Shown: positions 34,088 to 47,289, counted from the stretch's first letter. The stretch is 64,000 nt of DNA from Triglochin maritima (GCA_963682175.1 OY821790.1:384501-448500); one strand, 5' to 3'. The notes: generated from the letters alone by a model not told the origin. Numbers and translations: made by a program.

Positions 34088-34620
34088 TGCATCGTTAAAA
34101 ACCTTATCAAGAAAACCCGATGGGATAAAAACTTGATGAAGGAAAAAAGAGTGCAGCGCGTATGATGCTCCCCCCTCACTTCAACATATATTCTTCAAAC
34201 GACGAACACCAAATTTAAAGACAAGCTTCTTAAAGACTTTAGTGGCCAAGGACTTTGTAAATAAATCCGCCAAATTCTCGCTTGATTGGATCTGATCAGT
34301 TGTCACTTGATTGGTCTGCCTCATTAAAAACCTTGCCAAGTAAACCCTGTGGGACAAAACTTGGGGAAGGAAAAAAAAAAGTGCATCATATAATTTTCCC
34401 CTCAATTCAACATACATTTATAATACTCTCTTATATAATATGCGTTATGTTTATGTCTCGTTAAAAACCTTGCTACAAAACCCTGTGGGAAAAAGTAGCT
34501 AAGGAAAAGAATGCATAACACACGCTAACAAAATTGTTGCCTCATTAAAAACCTTTAACCAATAAAACCTTTTAGGACAAAAATTGGAAAAAGGGAAAAA
34601 GAGTGCAACTACAAGCCTTC
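34088..34620 (-). repeat. Four-fold repeat of a copia 3' motif
   Basis: CATTAAAAACCTTGCCAAG, then AACCCTGTGGGA and GGAAAAAAAGTGCA (plus strand) occurs at about 34095, 34321, 34460 and 34541. Single copies of this motif are widespread beside the 3' LTR of plant copia elements; four copies here are unusual. Confidence 0.8.
34181..34417 (-). pseudogene. Remnant of copia RNase H C-terminus
   Basis: On the minus strand the second half reads SENLADLFTKSLATKVFKKL and GVRRLKN, the conserved end of copia RNase H (usually ADIFTKALP...MRRL). Upstream of this the frame is lost at once. It is the only trace of pol in the element. Confidence 0.75.
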
Positions 34621-36683
34621 CGGGTTTTATCCTTCAGGGATATCCGTCCTTCAGGGACGATAAATACAAATCCGCTTCCCCTTATTCGTAGTTTACCAAA
34701 CTTACGAATATATTTTACGAAGTCCTTAAACACAAAATTGCATGGGGATTCAATAAACAAATACATGATAGTTTAACGGATTTAATGAATATTTACTATA
34801 TTTCACTTAGATAATAAGATTGTGAAATATGTTTGCGCAATTTTCTCAAATAATATGCTGGGAGTAATACAAATTGTGGTAACTTTTGATATGAATATGT
34901 TACCTCAAAAGATATTACTTATGGACAATTTAAAGATGTCGCATAATTATATCGATGTCCTAGCGATACGAGAATGTAAGAATCAATAACCGATTCACCA
35001 ACTTGCATAAAATTGTAATGACTCCACGCAATGACACCAAAATTTTGTGATAGTAATTGATGTAGATCAGACATATAAGAAACATTGCTAACATAAATCT
35101 TTATCGCATGACTAGAAATTGGTAGATCCTTGAACGTCATCTAAATGTTTTTAGATGAACATTATGCTTAGATAAAATATTTACTATGAACCTTATTAGG
35201 TTTCAAGTTATAAGAAAATGTTCATGACATTTTGATAAGGAACTTCAGGTCCTATTACAATTGGATCTTTGTTGATACACAATAGATGTCCTTTCTTAGT
35301 GTCATTTCAATGTGAGTATCAAGTAGAATATATTTTTTCTACAATATTCACTTTCTACAATTGAATCATTGTACAAATTCTCTTCCACAGAATGTTCGAA
35401 CTTCAGGTCGAAAAATAATTGAGTTTTCTCTGGTCATTTATTCCAAAAATTGTCCATTAAATATTTCATGAGTTTTCAAAAACTCTGACGGAGGTCCTAT
35501 GACATCAAGCATATAATAAATACAATAAATAACAATAACTTTTGTTATTGGATGAAACATATGGACGACTACGATCAACTTCGCATCATTCTTCATGATG
35601 ACTTTGATTGAAAAGGTTATATGCACACTCTTACTTGTTTCTTCATATAGTGATCTTTTCAAAAATTGTATAGTGCATCTTTTGATTCTTGTCATCATAT
35701 AATATATTTTGTCATATTAGTCCTTCAGGGACTCTCATATAATTACCAATAGTAAGTGACTTATAAAATTTTAAAGTCACAACATATCTTATATGCATAT
35801 CATATTGATCATGTAATAGAACTTATTATCAATATTACGAGAGAATGAGTAACATCACGATGGATGTTGGGTCCTGCGAATACCCTTATATTACTCCTCG
35901 CTTTATAATGTATCACATGTTTTTCTTATTTCTATTTTTATCCTTCAGGGATATAATTTCAGAAATCAGGACTACATGTCCAAATAGTATATTTTTTCAG
36001 CGAGTTTATTATATATTGTTCGCTTTCTTTTGTTTATTTCAAATACGAATGCTTCTGGCATTCTTATAATATCATAGGTTTTGGATCCATTTTTCTTTTC
36101 TTGAGATAGCATGCTATTAAGAAGGCGAATGAATTGTAGACAATAATTTTAATAATTATTTAATATATCTCGTATCAACATATATAGTTGATTGCAAGTT
36201 TTACGTCAATAATAATCAAATCCTCATCGTTTCCCAAAATTTTAGGATTTGACAGTTCTGTATCCCCGTAATTTCATTAATCTTTTGTTTAGCAGCTGCA
36301 TGTATTTTTACGGGTTTATATTCTTCAGGAATAACCTCTTCAAGAGGTGCAATGATAGTGACTAACTTTTATTTTATTTCCACAAATAATATATGTTATG
36401 GTCTACGCTTCTGGCGTTGGTTGAGTTCAAATATATTTTATCATGTGGAGATCTTCACTTTATATTATGTGGTCTATGTCTAGTAATATAAGGTGTAGTC
36501 ACTCTTTTGTGATTAATACAAATATGATAATTACTTGCTAGATATCGCAAGATAATGATTTTATGAATTTCAGGTTCAATCATACTTGTACGTATATTCT
36601 CTAATGAACTTCAGGTTCAATATAGTACATTTTCTTGACATTCTTTAAGCTTCTAGTTTCACCCCTAATGCCAGAAAATGTAT

Positions 36684-36686
<3 letters not shown>

Positions 36687-36714
<28 letters not shown>
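36687..36714. repeat. AT microsatellite
   Basis: Fourteen uninterrupted AT dinucleotides inside the copia-like element. Confidence 0.95.
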
Positions 36715-36717
<3 letters not shown>

Positions 36718-39240
36718 TATTAGATTGGACAATAAAACTTAGCCCTTCAGGAGCTTTAAATCGCAGGAGGGAAATAATTTAGTCATTATTGTACAAGTAA
36801 AGTAGGGGAAGATTCATAACATGATGTATATCAACCCTAAAAATTAATGAATAATATTAGCAGGTATATATGCACATTAATGTATCATGTATAAATTTTA
36901 AGATCCCATAATGATCAATATTGAGAGATATTTTAAAAACAGAGAGACTCTAATTTTGTTGTGCAAATCGGTCGACAAATTTGACCTCATTTTGGTCGTG
37001 ATAGAAGTCAACAATTTTATCTAAAGCTTTACAAAAACAATACAAATGATGACATCCATAATGAATATAAGAGATGATTTTATTTAGGCACTTCTGGGCA
37101 TGTTTCGTCTCGTTGATGTCATCTTTATTTCATATTTATTCGCACAAAATTTAGTCCACTGCTTATGCTCTTGTTTTCACGATACTTTGTAGTGAGTGCT
37201 TCTGGCACACACAAAAAAAGGTATAAAAAGTATCGTGATTTTCCAACAACTCTCATGATCTTCAATCATCGGTGATGCATAACCCAAAAGAATATTGGGT
37301 CATTAATTTGTAAAGTGATCAATAAAATATATTTTTCTTTTACTACTAATCTCTATATATCTATGAACTTCTGGTCATAGGGTTTGATTTAGAGATTGAC
37401 GTGTATTTTTACTCAATTAACTATTTGCACGTCGTTTAGATGATCATATGAATCCTTCAGGGATTATCATAAAATTTCATAACCCTCTTTAAATGAATGA
37501 TTTCTAAATCTTTGTATAGTAGCATTTTATGAATATTAATAAATTCGCCTTCTAGGCAAATGCATATCATTTTCAATAACAATGATCACATTGTAACATG
37601 GTGATTCAAATTCCACTATATTATAGCACATTGTACTATATATATATATACATCTACCAAGATGGATATTATGTGCTCACGAGATGAATGCTCGTATTGG
37701 TTGTGAATGATCATGTGATGCATCAAAATTAACAAGTAATAATCACATGCTTGAACCACTTTACAAATACTCTTTTAATCAACATGATACTAAGAATTCA
37801 TATAATTTAAACTAAGCAAGTGAATCAATACAAAGTTGCATGAGATATATATCATTCAATTTTAGAAGCACTACTAAATATGTAACTATTTCTTTTCATG
37901 CTTCATTTGATCGAGAATTCATGAAATTTGGATCAATAACTCGATGTTTTGTCCAACCACAAAAATAGACATGAGATTAAATCATAATACTTTTAAAATT
38001 ATTTTAACAAATAGGATAGCAAAAGAAAATCACAACCTCCATTTTATCTTGATTTGATGCTTCTTTCTCTAGTCATTGATATTTAAAAAGTCAATGAGTT
38101 AGGTTCAACGTCCATAATCCATGATAAAATGTCATTCTTATCCATGATGTCAAGTATAGAGTTAAAAGTCATAACTTACAAGCATCAAAGCATAATTGGT
38201 ACATGCATGCAACTTATTACCTTTTTTTCTTCTTCTATTGGTGCATGCTAAATTAAACATCTCCAAACGGAATATATTATAATGTACTTGAATCATATGA
38301 TAAACAAAAGTGCATATTAGCAATTCCAAAAGCAACATATATTGATTGTATATATGTAGTCTCATTTATTTTATATATATACAAAATTATCATGATATAT
38401 TCTACGCACCATGTGGGTAAATTAATTACCTCATTATGAACAAATACACATTCAAGATGTAAGGAAAATCTCCATATATGTCTTTTAGATAGATATGATG
38501 CATATCCACATATTAGCATGTAAATTATTAATATCTAGAAGAATCTCATCGTAACTAAATAAAAATTACAAGTATGGAAAATATATTGGACTAATGAAAG
38601 TACTAACCAATATAAAACATTTTCTCACAAAAATTTAATATTTAACCAATGTTAAACCATGACATTAGATTTTATTTTATTTTGTCTTTTGAACATAATT
38701 TGTTGTGTAAAAAACAACAATTATTGACTGATGCATCAATGTATTATATCACATGGCAGAATAACCAATAAAAAAATCACGAGTTTAAAAATGTATTTGT
38801 TTTGCAAGATATAAATTAAGAACTAAATAATGTTTCCCCTCCAACATAAGCACATTAATATATTCACCAAAATAACAAAATAAATATTCGAAAAACATAT
38901 AATCATGTCACAAAAGATCTTATAAATCCTGATTTTTGTCGTTGTTGTAAAACACTAAGATATACCATTGTCCGAGATTCACATATCCAAAAATATTTTT
39001 ATTTCATTTTTAGAGTATACATATACAACCCTCAATTGATTGAAAATGATTTCTTTATTAATCATGCAAGATGGAATCACCTTTCTAACCTTTTTTTTAT
39101 AATCAAAACAAACAATTTTTGACAGATAAACGGAAGAAATTATGTATGTCACATTGAGAATCAAAACATGAATTTGTTACCTTGAGACTTGAGTGACACC
39201 AAATGTTTTAGTCGGTAGTAGAACTTTCGTGTTTATAACG

Positions 39241-39476
39241 TGTTATAAAATAAATATACATGGAACAAAGAAGATAAAAGATTTGGGGGAGAATATTTGT
39301 AGTATTTCATCATCACCAAAAGTATATCAATGGTCTTACAATGATATCCTATTTATAGGCTATAGGAGGCAATGAAATGGTGTATGTTACAAGAGTAATG
39401 TGAATGTGAGGGGTTGATGGAGTTATGGGAGGAGAATGTGAAGGTGAAGGTGAAACATCCATGATGTTTCACAACA
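39241..39476 (-). repeat. 5' LTR of the copia-like element (236 bp)
   Basis: Same sequence as 33821-34050 apart from a handful of substitutions and the extra 6 bp. Confidence 0.92.
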
Positions 39477-39481
39477 ATAAC

Positions 39482-40537
39482 TATTTTTTTTAGAATATTG
39501 AATTTTCATCTTATTTTGTTTCTCCTTGTGATTAAAGATTTAATTTATGTGGTTTTGTGAAGTGGATGTGTTTTGTGTTTGATGTCGCAGGAAGCACTAA
39601 ATGTGGTTTAGATCTTCAAAAAGATTGAGAGTAGGTGTTTGAAATTCTTGCTACAGTTTTGCAGCTGGAATGTTGGTTTTTTTAGTACGTGACAATGAAA
39701 ACCATGTTGAGGCAACAATTTAGGAAGGTAGAAACTTCTGAAGTGTCATAGCATCATAACATCTATTTTTGTCTTCTTCTCTTCGTGTCGTAAAACTGAC
39801 ATCATATATATATTTATCATTCATACACATTAAGTGATTATTCAGTAAGTTTGCTTATCTGATTATATGTCCTGCTAATTAGACCTTTTAGTGCACATAG
39901 TAAAAGATTAGTTAGATTTAAACGTTCACAGCCTAAAAGAATTGTATGTCATGTTCACACCATATACCTCACAGTATACCTAAACATGCTCTAAACACTC
40001 TCAATGCCCAAATTATAATATGTGATGTCTCAACTTTGACCTTACGAAAAATTAAATGATAAAAAAATGCAAATATTATTTTATTAAAAAAATTGAAAAA
40101 TAAAAAGGGAATACAAATTTCTCTTAACATACAGAAAAATAGTCTTATACTCTTATATGCATACAAAATCTCAGATATCACCAATGGTTCATCTAAGTTG
40201 ACAAAAAATTGTAAACAATATTCTACTGTGAAATTAAAGATGTCTCAAAACATTACGTTGACTTTATAGGCCGTAAATATTCTCATTTAAATGTTTGTTG
40301 TTGTTCTTCCAAATTTGGTTTAGGAATGGTGGTATTTGACCAAAAAAACTAATTTCTTGACTGAAAACAATAGATGATAATTTTTGCTAGTAGTTATCTT
40401 TGAACTTTACTTGTTCAACCTGTATGATGTAACTTCCTCTAGATGCAAACACCCAATAGTAGACCAAAAAACTAAATTTAAACATAATTAGATAAACATA
40501 CAAAATTCAATGGAAAAAATGACATACTGCATACAAT
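39482..40537. other. Spacer between copia-like element and solo LTR, no gene seen
   Basis: A possible acceptor-like TTTGATGTCGCAG at about 39577-39589 precedes a short GC-richer stretch, but I cannot assign an exon. The end (40473-40542) is half of a 219-bp tandem duplication whose other copy is at 44415-44510. Confidence 0.45.
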
Positions 40538-40940
40538 CTTCTTGTAACGTCTTCGAAATAGCGGAAAAATTAAAATTGAAAACATACAATTAACTTGAGG
40601 ACATTACTGCAAAGACACAGAACACAGGTGCACCAACATATAATATATATATATGTCACAGAGTTTACAGAAAATGTGATTACAGCAAAAACTCTCAAAA
40701 GGAAATATGCACATGTAATCACGACCACTTCAAAAGAAAGGAAAGCAGGATCCGGTCCCGAGTGCTCTCCTCCGCGGTCACCACCCTCCTAACGCTGATC
40801 CCGACCTGAAATGCAAACATGAACTATACCTAAGTTTCCATAAGGAAACCCCGTATGCCATACTCTAACACATGAATGAAACAACGATACAAAATTGTAA
40901 ACGGGCATAAGTCCAACAACTGTAAAACATCACACAAATT

Positions 40941-41083
40941 GCCTCATTCACCGGAGCCACGGTTTTGCCTCAATGTTACCGGAGCCACGGTTTTGCATCA
41001 ATTGCCGGAACCACGTTGACGACGTATAGATGCCTCATTCGCCGGAGCCACAACTTTGCCTCATTCGCCGGAGCCACAACTTT
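40941..41083. repeat. Short tandem repeat GCCTCATTCGCCGGAGCCAC
   Basis: Five units of about 27-31 bases around CCGGAGCCAC plus one diverged unit (CCGGAACCACG), inside the solo LTR. Confidence 0.8.
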
Positions 41084-41178
41084 AACAACACAATCCGCTC
41101 CGTAGAGTCACCACTGATTGCTATTAGGTCGGCATGTCCTTATGTTGCCCCCAAAAGGGCCGGTGAACCCGTTGTCTT

Positions 41179-41225
41179 CTAGCCGATCAACAACAACTAT
41201 GAAAAACACCAAACTGTGCAAAAAT
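41179..41225 (+). repeat. Left copy of a 47-bp direct repeat flanking the insertion
   Basis: Begins CTAGCCGATCAACAACAACT and ends CTGTGCAAAAAT; identical to 43262-43308. Confidence 0.92.
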
Positions 41226-43261
41226 TGAAGGGAATGTGTTCTAAAAGTTTTACTTTTAAATGTCAATTATTATGAATTGAATGAGAAATCATTTTGTTCC
41301 TTGTTTATGTTATTCGTCTTTTAGAAGTGTTAAGGAAGAGGCTCTTGGTCCTTAACCGTAGAGCTCTAAAAGATATTGATTTACATAAAACAAAAGATAT
41401 TCGCAATCATGACAATAAACATGGGACATTTATTACCGAGTTAAGATTGTCGTGTTGGTCATAGATCATTGTAGCTCTACAAGTGAGTGACGACACGGGT
41501 ATGCAAAAGAGGAAAATATTACTTCTGTATACTGAATAGACCTAATAAGTAAAATATTATAGAAATGTGTTTCTGTGTCATTAATATTTTACTGTGTCTT
41601 TGGTCCTTTGATATGAGACTTATATCTGATCACTTAAGGAATACTTAATTAGATTAGTGTCTTGAACTATCGATAAGTGTAGTGTAAAGGCATTGGTTGG
41701 TTAAGTACAACTTTTGTTGGAGAAGATAGTTAGTCAAAAGATTATCATTGCCCCTCTTAATTGAGTGATGATATTAGTGGGCCCCTTGATAAAGCAAAGT
41801 TATAATGTGCACAATGTGATTTGAGTTAAGTCACATATTTATAACCAGCTTAAAGAGATCAAGAAATGAATACTAATTCAAAGATGACACAATACTACTT
41901 TGTGTGTATTCTTAATATCATGAGGCAAGGGACGGACACAAGTGGTGCACTCCATCACTAAATGGATCGGGTTTTGGTTCGAGTGGAATTAAGACATCTA
42001 ACTAATTGGGAGCTATAATGTGTAGCTAGATACCGCTTATAGTTTGTGATATTAAGCTCTTAATATCACTGCCAACTTAGTCTAGATCCTCCCATAGGTC
42101 ACACCACAAAACTAGGAAACAAGAAATGGGGATTTTGAGTTCATAGGATGTGTCGGGTTTCATGTGGAAAATACGACACATGGGGTGAACAAGCAAAATC
42201 AAAATTATGTTGTGGTTAATAACATAATTAGAATCTAAATTAAATTCATATGTGATGTAAATATTATGGGGTGTAATGATTAATCATTACATAGGATAAT
42301 ATGTTACATAAGTTGTGAATTTACTACTAATCCCGAAATGTCAAATTTTGTAGGGGTTAAACCGAAATTTGACAAGTCTACATGCACTGTGCAAAAACGG
42401 TCGACCGCTAAACCATAAACGGTCGACCGAATGTTGCGCGGTCGACCGCAATTTTGCACGGTCGACCGGATGTGTATCGATCGTAACGAGAATTTCGTCT
42501 GTTCGTTTTCGGTCGACCGAGTATTCTCGGTCGGTCGACCGAACATTGCGATGAATTTTTTTTTGTTGCGAACGGTCGACCGAAATTCGGTCTAAGCGGT
42601 CGACCGGACCTCGCAAACGGTCGACCGGACAGACGGTTTTATGCAGAATTAATTAGATCATGCATGGAATTGGTCCATAATTGATTTAATTCGTGGCTAA
42701 GATTATTTGCTAGCAAATAATGGATGGTTAGATGGAATTTTGCATGAGATCATGGGCAAGGGGTTGCACATGAATAGGTAATTTGGAGAGAACTTATAAA
42801 TACAAGTTTATCTCATTACCTCGATTAATTCATTCATTTTTTTCTTGTGCAAAATTCTCTCTCCATAATTCTCCACGAAAATTCCTTAATTCTTAAGTTT
42901 AGTTTTAGTTCTTAAGAGATCATCTTCTCAAGGGAATTAAAGAGGGGTTAGTAATTAGATTTTAAACCCTATCGGAGATTGAGAGACTAGCTTCCCTCTC
43001 TCCGATCTTGTTTAGAGTTTGGTGAATACTCGGAGGCATCCGGCGCAGCGAGAAACATCCCCAACGTCTCCGAATCTTCAAGAAGTTTTAGAGAACTTCT
43101 AGGTATAAATTTCGGAACCCATATTTGTTTTAATAAAATATTGAAACAAATTGATGCATGCATGAAACAAAATCATAGAAAATTGTAAATTGATCCTTAT
43201 TGTGCATAAAAATTTCGAAAATATATATGTACAATTAAACTTGAAATATATATGTAAAAAA
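41226..43261. mobile_element. 2.04-kb insertion in the solo LTR, type uncertain
   Basis: Non-coding. It contains nine CGGTCGACCG palindromes (42398-42627), a TATA-like CTTATAAATACAAG near 42794 followed by a pyrimidine-rich leader, and a GGCATCCGGCGCAGCGAG stretch. These features fit an LTR of another family, but the flanking repeat is 47 bp, far longer than the 5 bp left by integrase, so the mode of insertion is unexplained. Confidence 0.5.
42398..42627. repeat. Cluster of nine CGGTCGACCG palindromes
   Basis: Nine exact or near-exact copies in about 230 bases, irregularly spaced by 20-50 bases. Confidence 0.9.
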
Positions 43262-43308
43262 CTAGCCGATCAACAACAACTATGAAAAACACCAAACTGT
43301 GCAAAAAT
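43262..43308 (+). repeat. Right copy of the 47-bp direct repeat
   Basis: Identical to 41179-41225; sequence to its right continues the interrupted solo LTR. Confidence 0.92.
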
Positions 43309-44266
43309 GGTTGAACAAAAACACCACACCGATCGACCGAATCCCCTTTCAGAGGACTGGCCCAACCGAAAAATCCACCAACCGGTCGAACGGCAAAGGG
43401 GACCCGTTCGACCGAAAAACACCAGTAAAATCCACCTCACACACAAAAAACACAAACGGTCGAACAAAAACGTAAATAACGGTCGACCGGAAAAAGGCAG
43501 TAAATTCTGACTTCAAATCAAATCATACCGGTCGACTGAAAAAAATTAGGTTGAACCAACTTAAGTTATTTTAAGTTGTCGGTCGAGCGAGGTCTCAGGG
43601 TAGTCGACTGTTTTGTGATCTACACCCCCAACCGACTTAAAATAGTGTTTCGGTTGAACGGCAAAGGGGACCCGGTCGACCGAAAACACCCAGAGCTTGC
43701 CTAACATACATAACGGTCGACCACACGAAGCATCGTTCGACCGGTGCAAGGCAGACTCCCCAAAATCACCCCAACAACGGTCGACTGATGCATCAATCGG
43801 TGGAACGAACACAACAGAAAACTGCTGAACTGTGGTCCGACGAGCCCTTCGGCTTACCGTCGACCGCTCCAACACCCACACAACTTAGGTGAGCATAAAA
43901 GAAAGCTTGACATACATTTAAGGCTTGAAGAAACCTTTGAAGATCCAACGGCGAGCGCTTCCTCGAGAATGCTAAACTATGACAAACTCTCCGTTAAACC
44001 AACGATCACGAACACCCGCATCTACTTCACCGATCACCGCCTTCTTCTTCGTCGAGAACGCCTGGATCCGAGATCAGAGGGCTGAGGGAGAGACGAAAAT
44101 GAGAGAGTGAGGGAAGAAAAGAGAAAGAAGGAGATGGGTTAGTTTATATACTCCTCACCTCAACACCTCTCCATCCAAACCAATCTCAGCCGTCCATCTC
44201 AAACTCCACTAAACACCACCTAAAATACAATTAACCCATAAGCAAGGGTTAGGATATAACACTTCT

Positions 44267-46160
44267 CCCTCTCCTTCAGAAATATTATTCAACTAATTTT
44301 TCTTCAAGATATGTTGTACACCTTAAACAAACATGACACACAAAACATGACGTGTTTGACAATTCATCAAACACATGTTATGCAAAAAGGTATACTGACA
44401 TAGTCTACAAAACGATAAATTTAAACATAATTACGTAAACAAACAAGATTCGATGGAAAAATGATTACTACCTACAATCTTCTCCCCCTCCTTCAGAAAT
44501 GTGGTTCAACTAAAAACAAGCGAAAAATGGACATTAACAAAATATGATCAAGTCAATGCCTCAATTAAAAAACAAACATAGGGTCAATGTCAAAAGACAA
44601 TGCGGAAGGAAATACAAGAAGCTGAAATCCTACAACACCAATACTACGAGATGCAAGGAAAATACATCAATTGAGTTCACGATCCAGTCCTCGCGTCCCA
44701 AGCCCAAGTCACCTCCTTCCGCCTACTACGTCTCACCTGCACACGCACGAGCCACGCTTGAGTCTCAAAACAAGACTCCGTACACTACCCTAACCTGACA
44801 CTGTACAAGGTCTTGTCGTCCCTGATGGCTCACACTGGTCTCGTGGCCCAAGGAGATCACGTGCGCAATGAAGCCGAGCGTGCACCTTGACCCCACCGTG
44901 TATCCAATCCACAAGGAAACACTTAATAACCGCTCTCACGGCAGAACTGTCACACATCTCAAGGCGACCACACACCCAACCAGGTCTAGCATGCACCCTC
45001 GACAAGACCGCACATCCGTCCCACAAGGCAACGCCCTACTCTAACCATGTGTTTGAGCCTAGCTCCAACGATTACTCGTAACAACGATGGTGAGCTGACA
45101 AGTTCTTCATCTCGCTCCTGGAATCCAACCACACGCTGAGCCCACAAGCCTAGCTTCAGCGGTTACTCGTAACAACGTTAGTAAACCATCCTGGACCACA
45201 ACAACAAAGGGAAAACATGACTACGAGAATCCAACCACCACACCCGAGCACGCAAGCCCAGCTTCAGCGGTCACTCGTCACAACGCTGGTAAATCATCCT
45301 GGACCCCCCCCCCAACAAGGGAAACACCCTAACATCTACTCATATGTGCCTCACACGCCATCCTCGCTACCATCCCATGCTCGAGTTTGTGAGCAACGCT
45401 CCTCAACGGCCACTCGTCACAACGTGGGGGACAATCGGTTCCACGAACCTCTCTCACCAACACATAAGGCAGGCTTAAACGCAATTTACCCCAAAGATAT
45501 ATCATAAGTTACACTAAAGCATCGACAAAACCTAGGGCGAAAACAATAAACTACCCATCTAATGTAATTTACTACAATATCAGAAAAGTCCAGGGGAAAA
45601 GAGCAATTTTCCCTAAATTAAATTATTTCATACAATTCAACAAATTCTTTTTCTCGCAAATACTCCAATTATTAGTTAATTAAATCATTCAACCAAATAT
45701 TAACAACATCCAAGCTTTTATTACAAATAACCCAAACCAACACCACATCCAACCAAACCCTAGCCTAGGGTGGAGGTCGCACCACCACTACCACGGCTAC
45801 TTCGTGCTTTCCCCGCGCGAGCATCTCCAACTCTTCCCCGACCGCGTCTCCGGCCGACTCCAGCTGCATACCACTGGCCACTCCTTCCTCCAACACCCAC
45901 ACACACCTCGGACCCAAGGGAACCCGACAATTAAGGGGTGGGTGGCGTAAGTTGACTCGATTGACTTGAGAAGAACTCACCAGAGAAGGGGACACCGTCT
46001 CCTCCGCAACTACGTGCGATCCTCGCCGTCGCCAAAGCCCTGGCCATCACTGAAGCTGGTCAAGGAGAAAGAAGGTGAAGAGAAGGATGAGGGAAGGTAA
46101 GAGGGGTGGGAAGGGGAGAAGGAAGAGGGTTGGGTTAGGGATTTAACAATTTCCATGAGG
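44267..46160. other. GC-richer LTR-like remnants and tandem repeats, no gene assigned
   Basis: 44415-44510 duplicates the sequence around the CTTCT target. 44560-45500 contains diverged tandem units. 45725-46140 has a CDS-like base composition and a purine-rich tract (GAAGGTGAAGAGAAGG), resembling LTR leader sequence on the minus strand. No frame matches a known protein. Confidence 0.45.
45057..45312. repeat. Three diverged tandem units of about 90-110 bp
   Basis: Each unit carries GCCTAGCTTCAGCGGTTACTC-like, AACAACG and, in two of them, CCATCCTGGACC. Confidence 0.7.
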
Positions 46161-46165
46161 CAAAA

Positions 46166-47289
46166 TGATGAGAATTTTATTTATACCACAAGTGCACGGC
46201 GTCAATGAAGACGTGACAAGTACGGGTCGAACACAAGGAGGGAGAGATATTGTTATTTTTGTGATTTTCGATTAGGGAAAGAAAGAGAGAGAAATATGTT
46301 TGGTTTGAGATTTTTGGTTTTTAATTATCTAAAGCGAGAACAAAAAAACAAATTAAAAATAAAGCAAAGATGGATGGGACTCCAGTGGGTGGAGGTTTAG
46401 ATATCGGGTCTAGATTAGAGAATTCTGAAACTTATAATAAATCACATTAGTTATAAAGCATCACATGATAAATGACTCAACATAAACTCAAGTAATCAAA
46501 ATATACTAACACGAAATTAAAATAATAACATTATTCTTCTTCTCATCACCCTAAATCCGTCACCCCCACCCTTTGGAGAGAGTTAGAAACTCATGGAAAC
46601 TACAAAAGAAAACTAAAAACAAGAAATAAAAGAACAGAATTTTATTACTAAAGTATGGAACAAGAACTAAGACCCTTCACAACATCGTTTCGGGGCTATT
46701 TATAGCCGATATAAGGGACCCAAGTATAAAATAGGAAAGTACACGCGTCAAGACACGACTGGACAAAATCTGGGGCCACGGATCGCAAGGGGTGCGGCGT
46801 TTCCGCCGCATAATACATGTAAGGTGCGGCGATTTCGCCGCAATATTTGCTCTGATTGGATCCAGATTTTTCCTGTGTGTTTATGGTATGATTTAACTGT
46901 CCTTTGCGCGTCTGGATTGATTTCTTTCCTTTCTTTTGAGCTCCGAATTTATTTCTTCATATATTTGGAGATCCAAATTGATTTTTCTTTAGAACTTCTC
47001 CAAAATATTATTTTGGTCCTTTAATTTGTAGTCGGGTCCTCGGCTTTTTTTGAATTAAGTCTTTGAATACTTTTATGCTTGGATGGACTTCCATTTGACT
47101 CCCGATAATCTTGACTTGGTCTTTATGATAGAAATGAGTCTCTTGCACACGTTTATGCTCGGGATATGGGTAATTTGCATTCAGGTCCCTGTATTCTATA
47201 AATAAGACTAAACACATACCTTAGTAGCATTTATTGATATAAAATTAATTTAAATGAAAGACATATGATGCAATGTATGCAATGCATCA
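46166..47289 (-). repeat. 3' LTR of E2 (1124 bp)
   Basis: Plus strand TGATGAGAATTTTATTTATA to AATGCATCA. Its inner end is followed by AATACCCCCACACCTAG, the complement of the polypurine tract. Confidence 0.92.

Larger units (their letters stand above)
33821..39476 (-). mobile_element. Copia-like element with near-identical LTRs and almost no coding sequence
   Basis: 5.66 kb, TSD ATAAC on both sides (33816-33820 and 39477-39481). The only recognisable coding remnant is the RNase H C-terminus near the left (3') LTR, which fixes the orientation as minus. A purine run (CCAAGGGGAG on the minus strand) precedes that LTR. The remaining 4.8 kb shows no gag, protease, integrase or reverse transcriptase I can recognise. 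I see no iMet primer-binding site beside the right (5') LTR. The LTRs differ at only a few positions, so the empty interior most likely preceded the last insertion, as in a LARD. Confidence 0.82.
40543..44261 (-). mobile_element. Solo LTR with a 2-kb insertion
   Basis: Plus strand TGTAACGTC to GGATATAACA (minus strand TGTTATATCC...GACGTTACA), flanked by the exact duplication CTTCT (40538-40542 and 44262-44266). Without the insertion at 41226-43261 it is about 1.64 kb. On the minus strand a TATA box (GTATATAAAC, about 44145) lies near its start. No internal domain is attached, so it is a solo LTR from recombination between two LTRs, probably of a gypsy element. Confidence 0.82.

Noticed and set aside
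41226..43261. Ordinary LTR-retrotransposon insertion with TSD
   Set aside because: Flanking repeat is 47 bp and the ends do not form a clear TG...CA pair, so I report it as unexplained.
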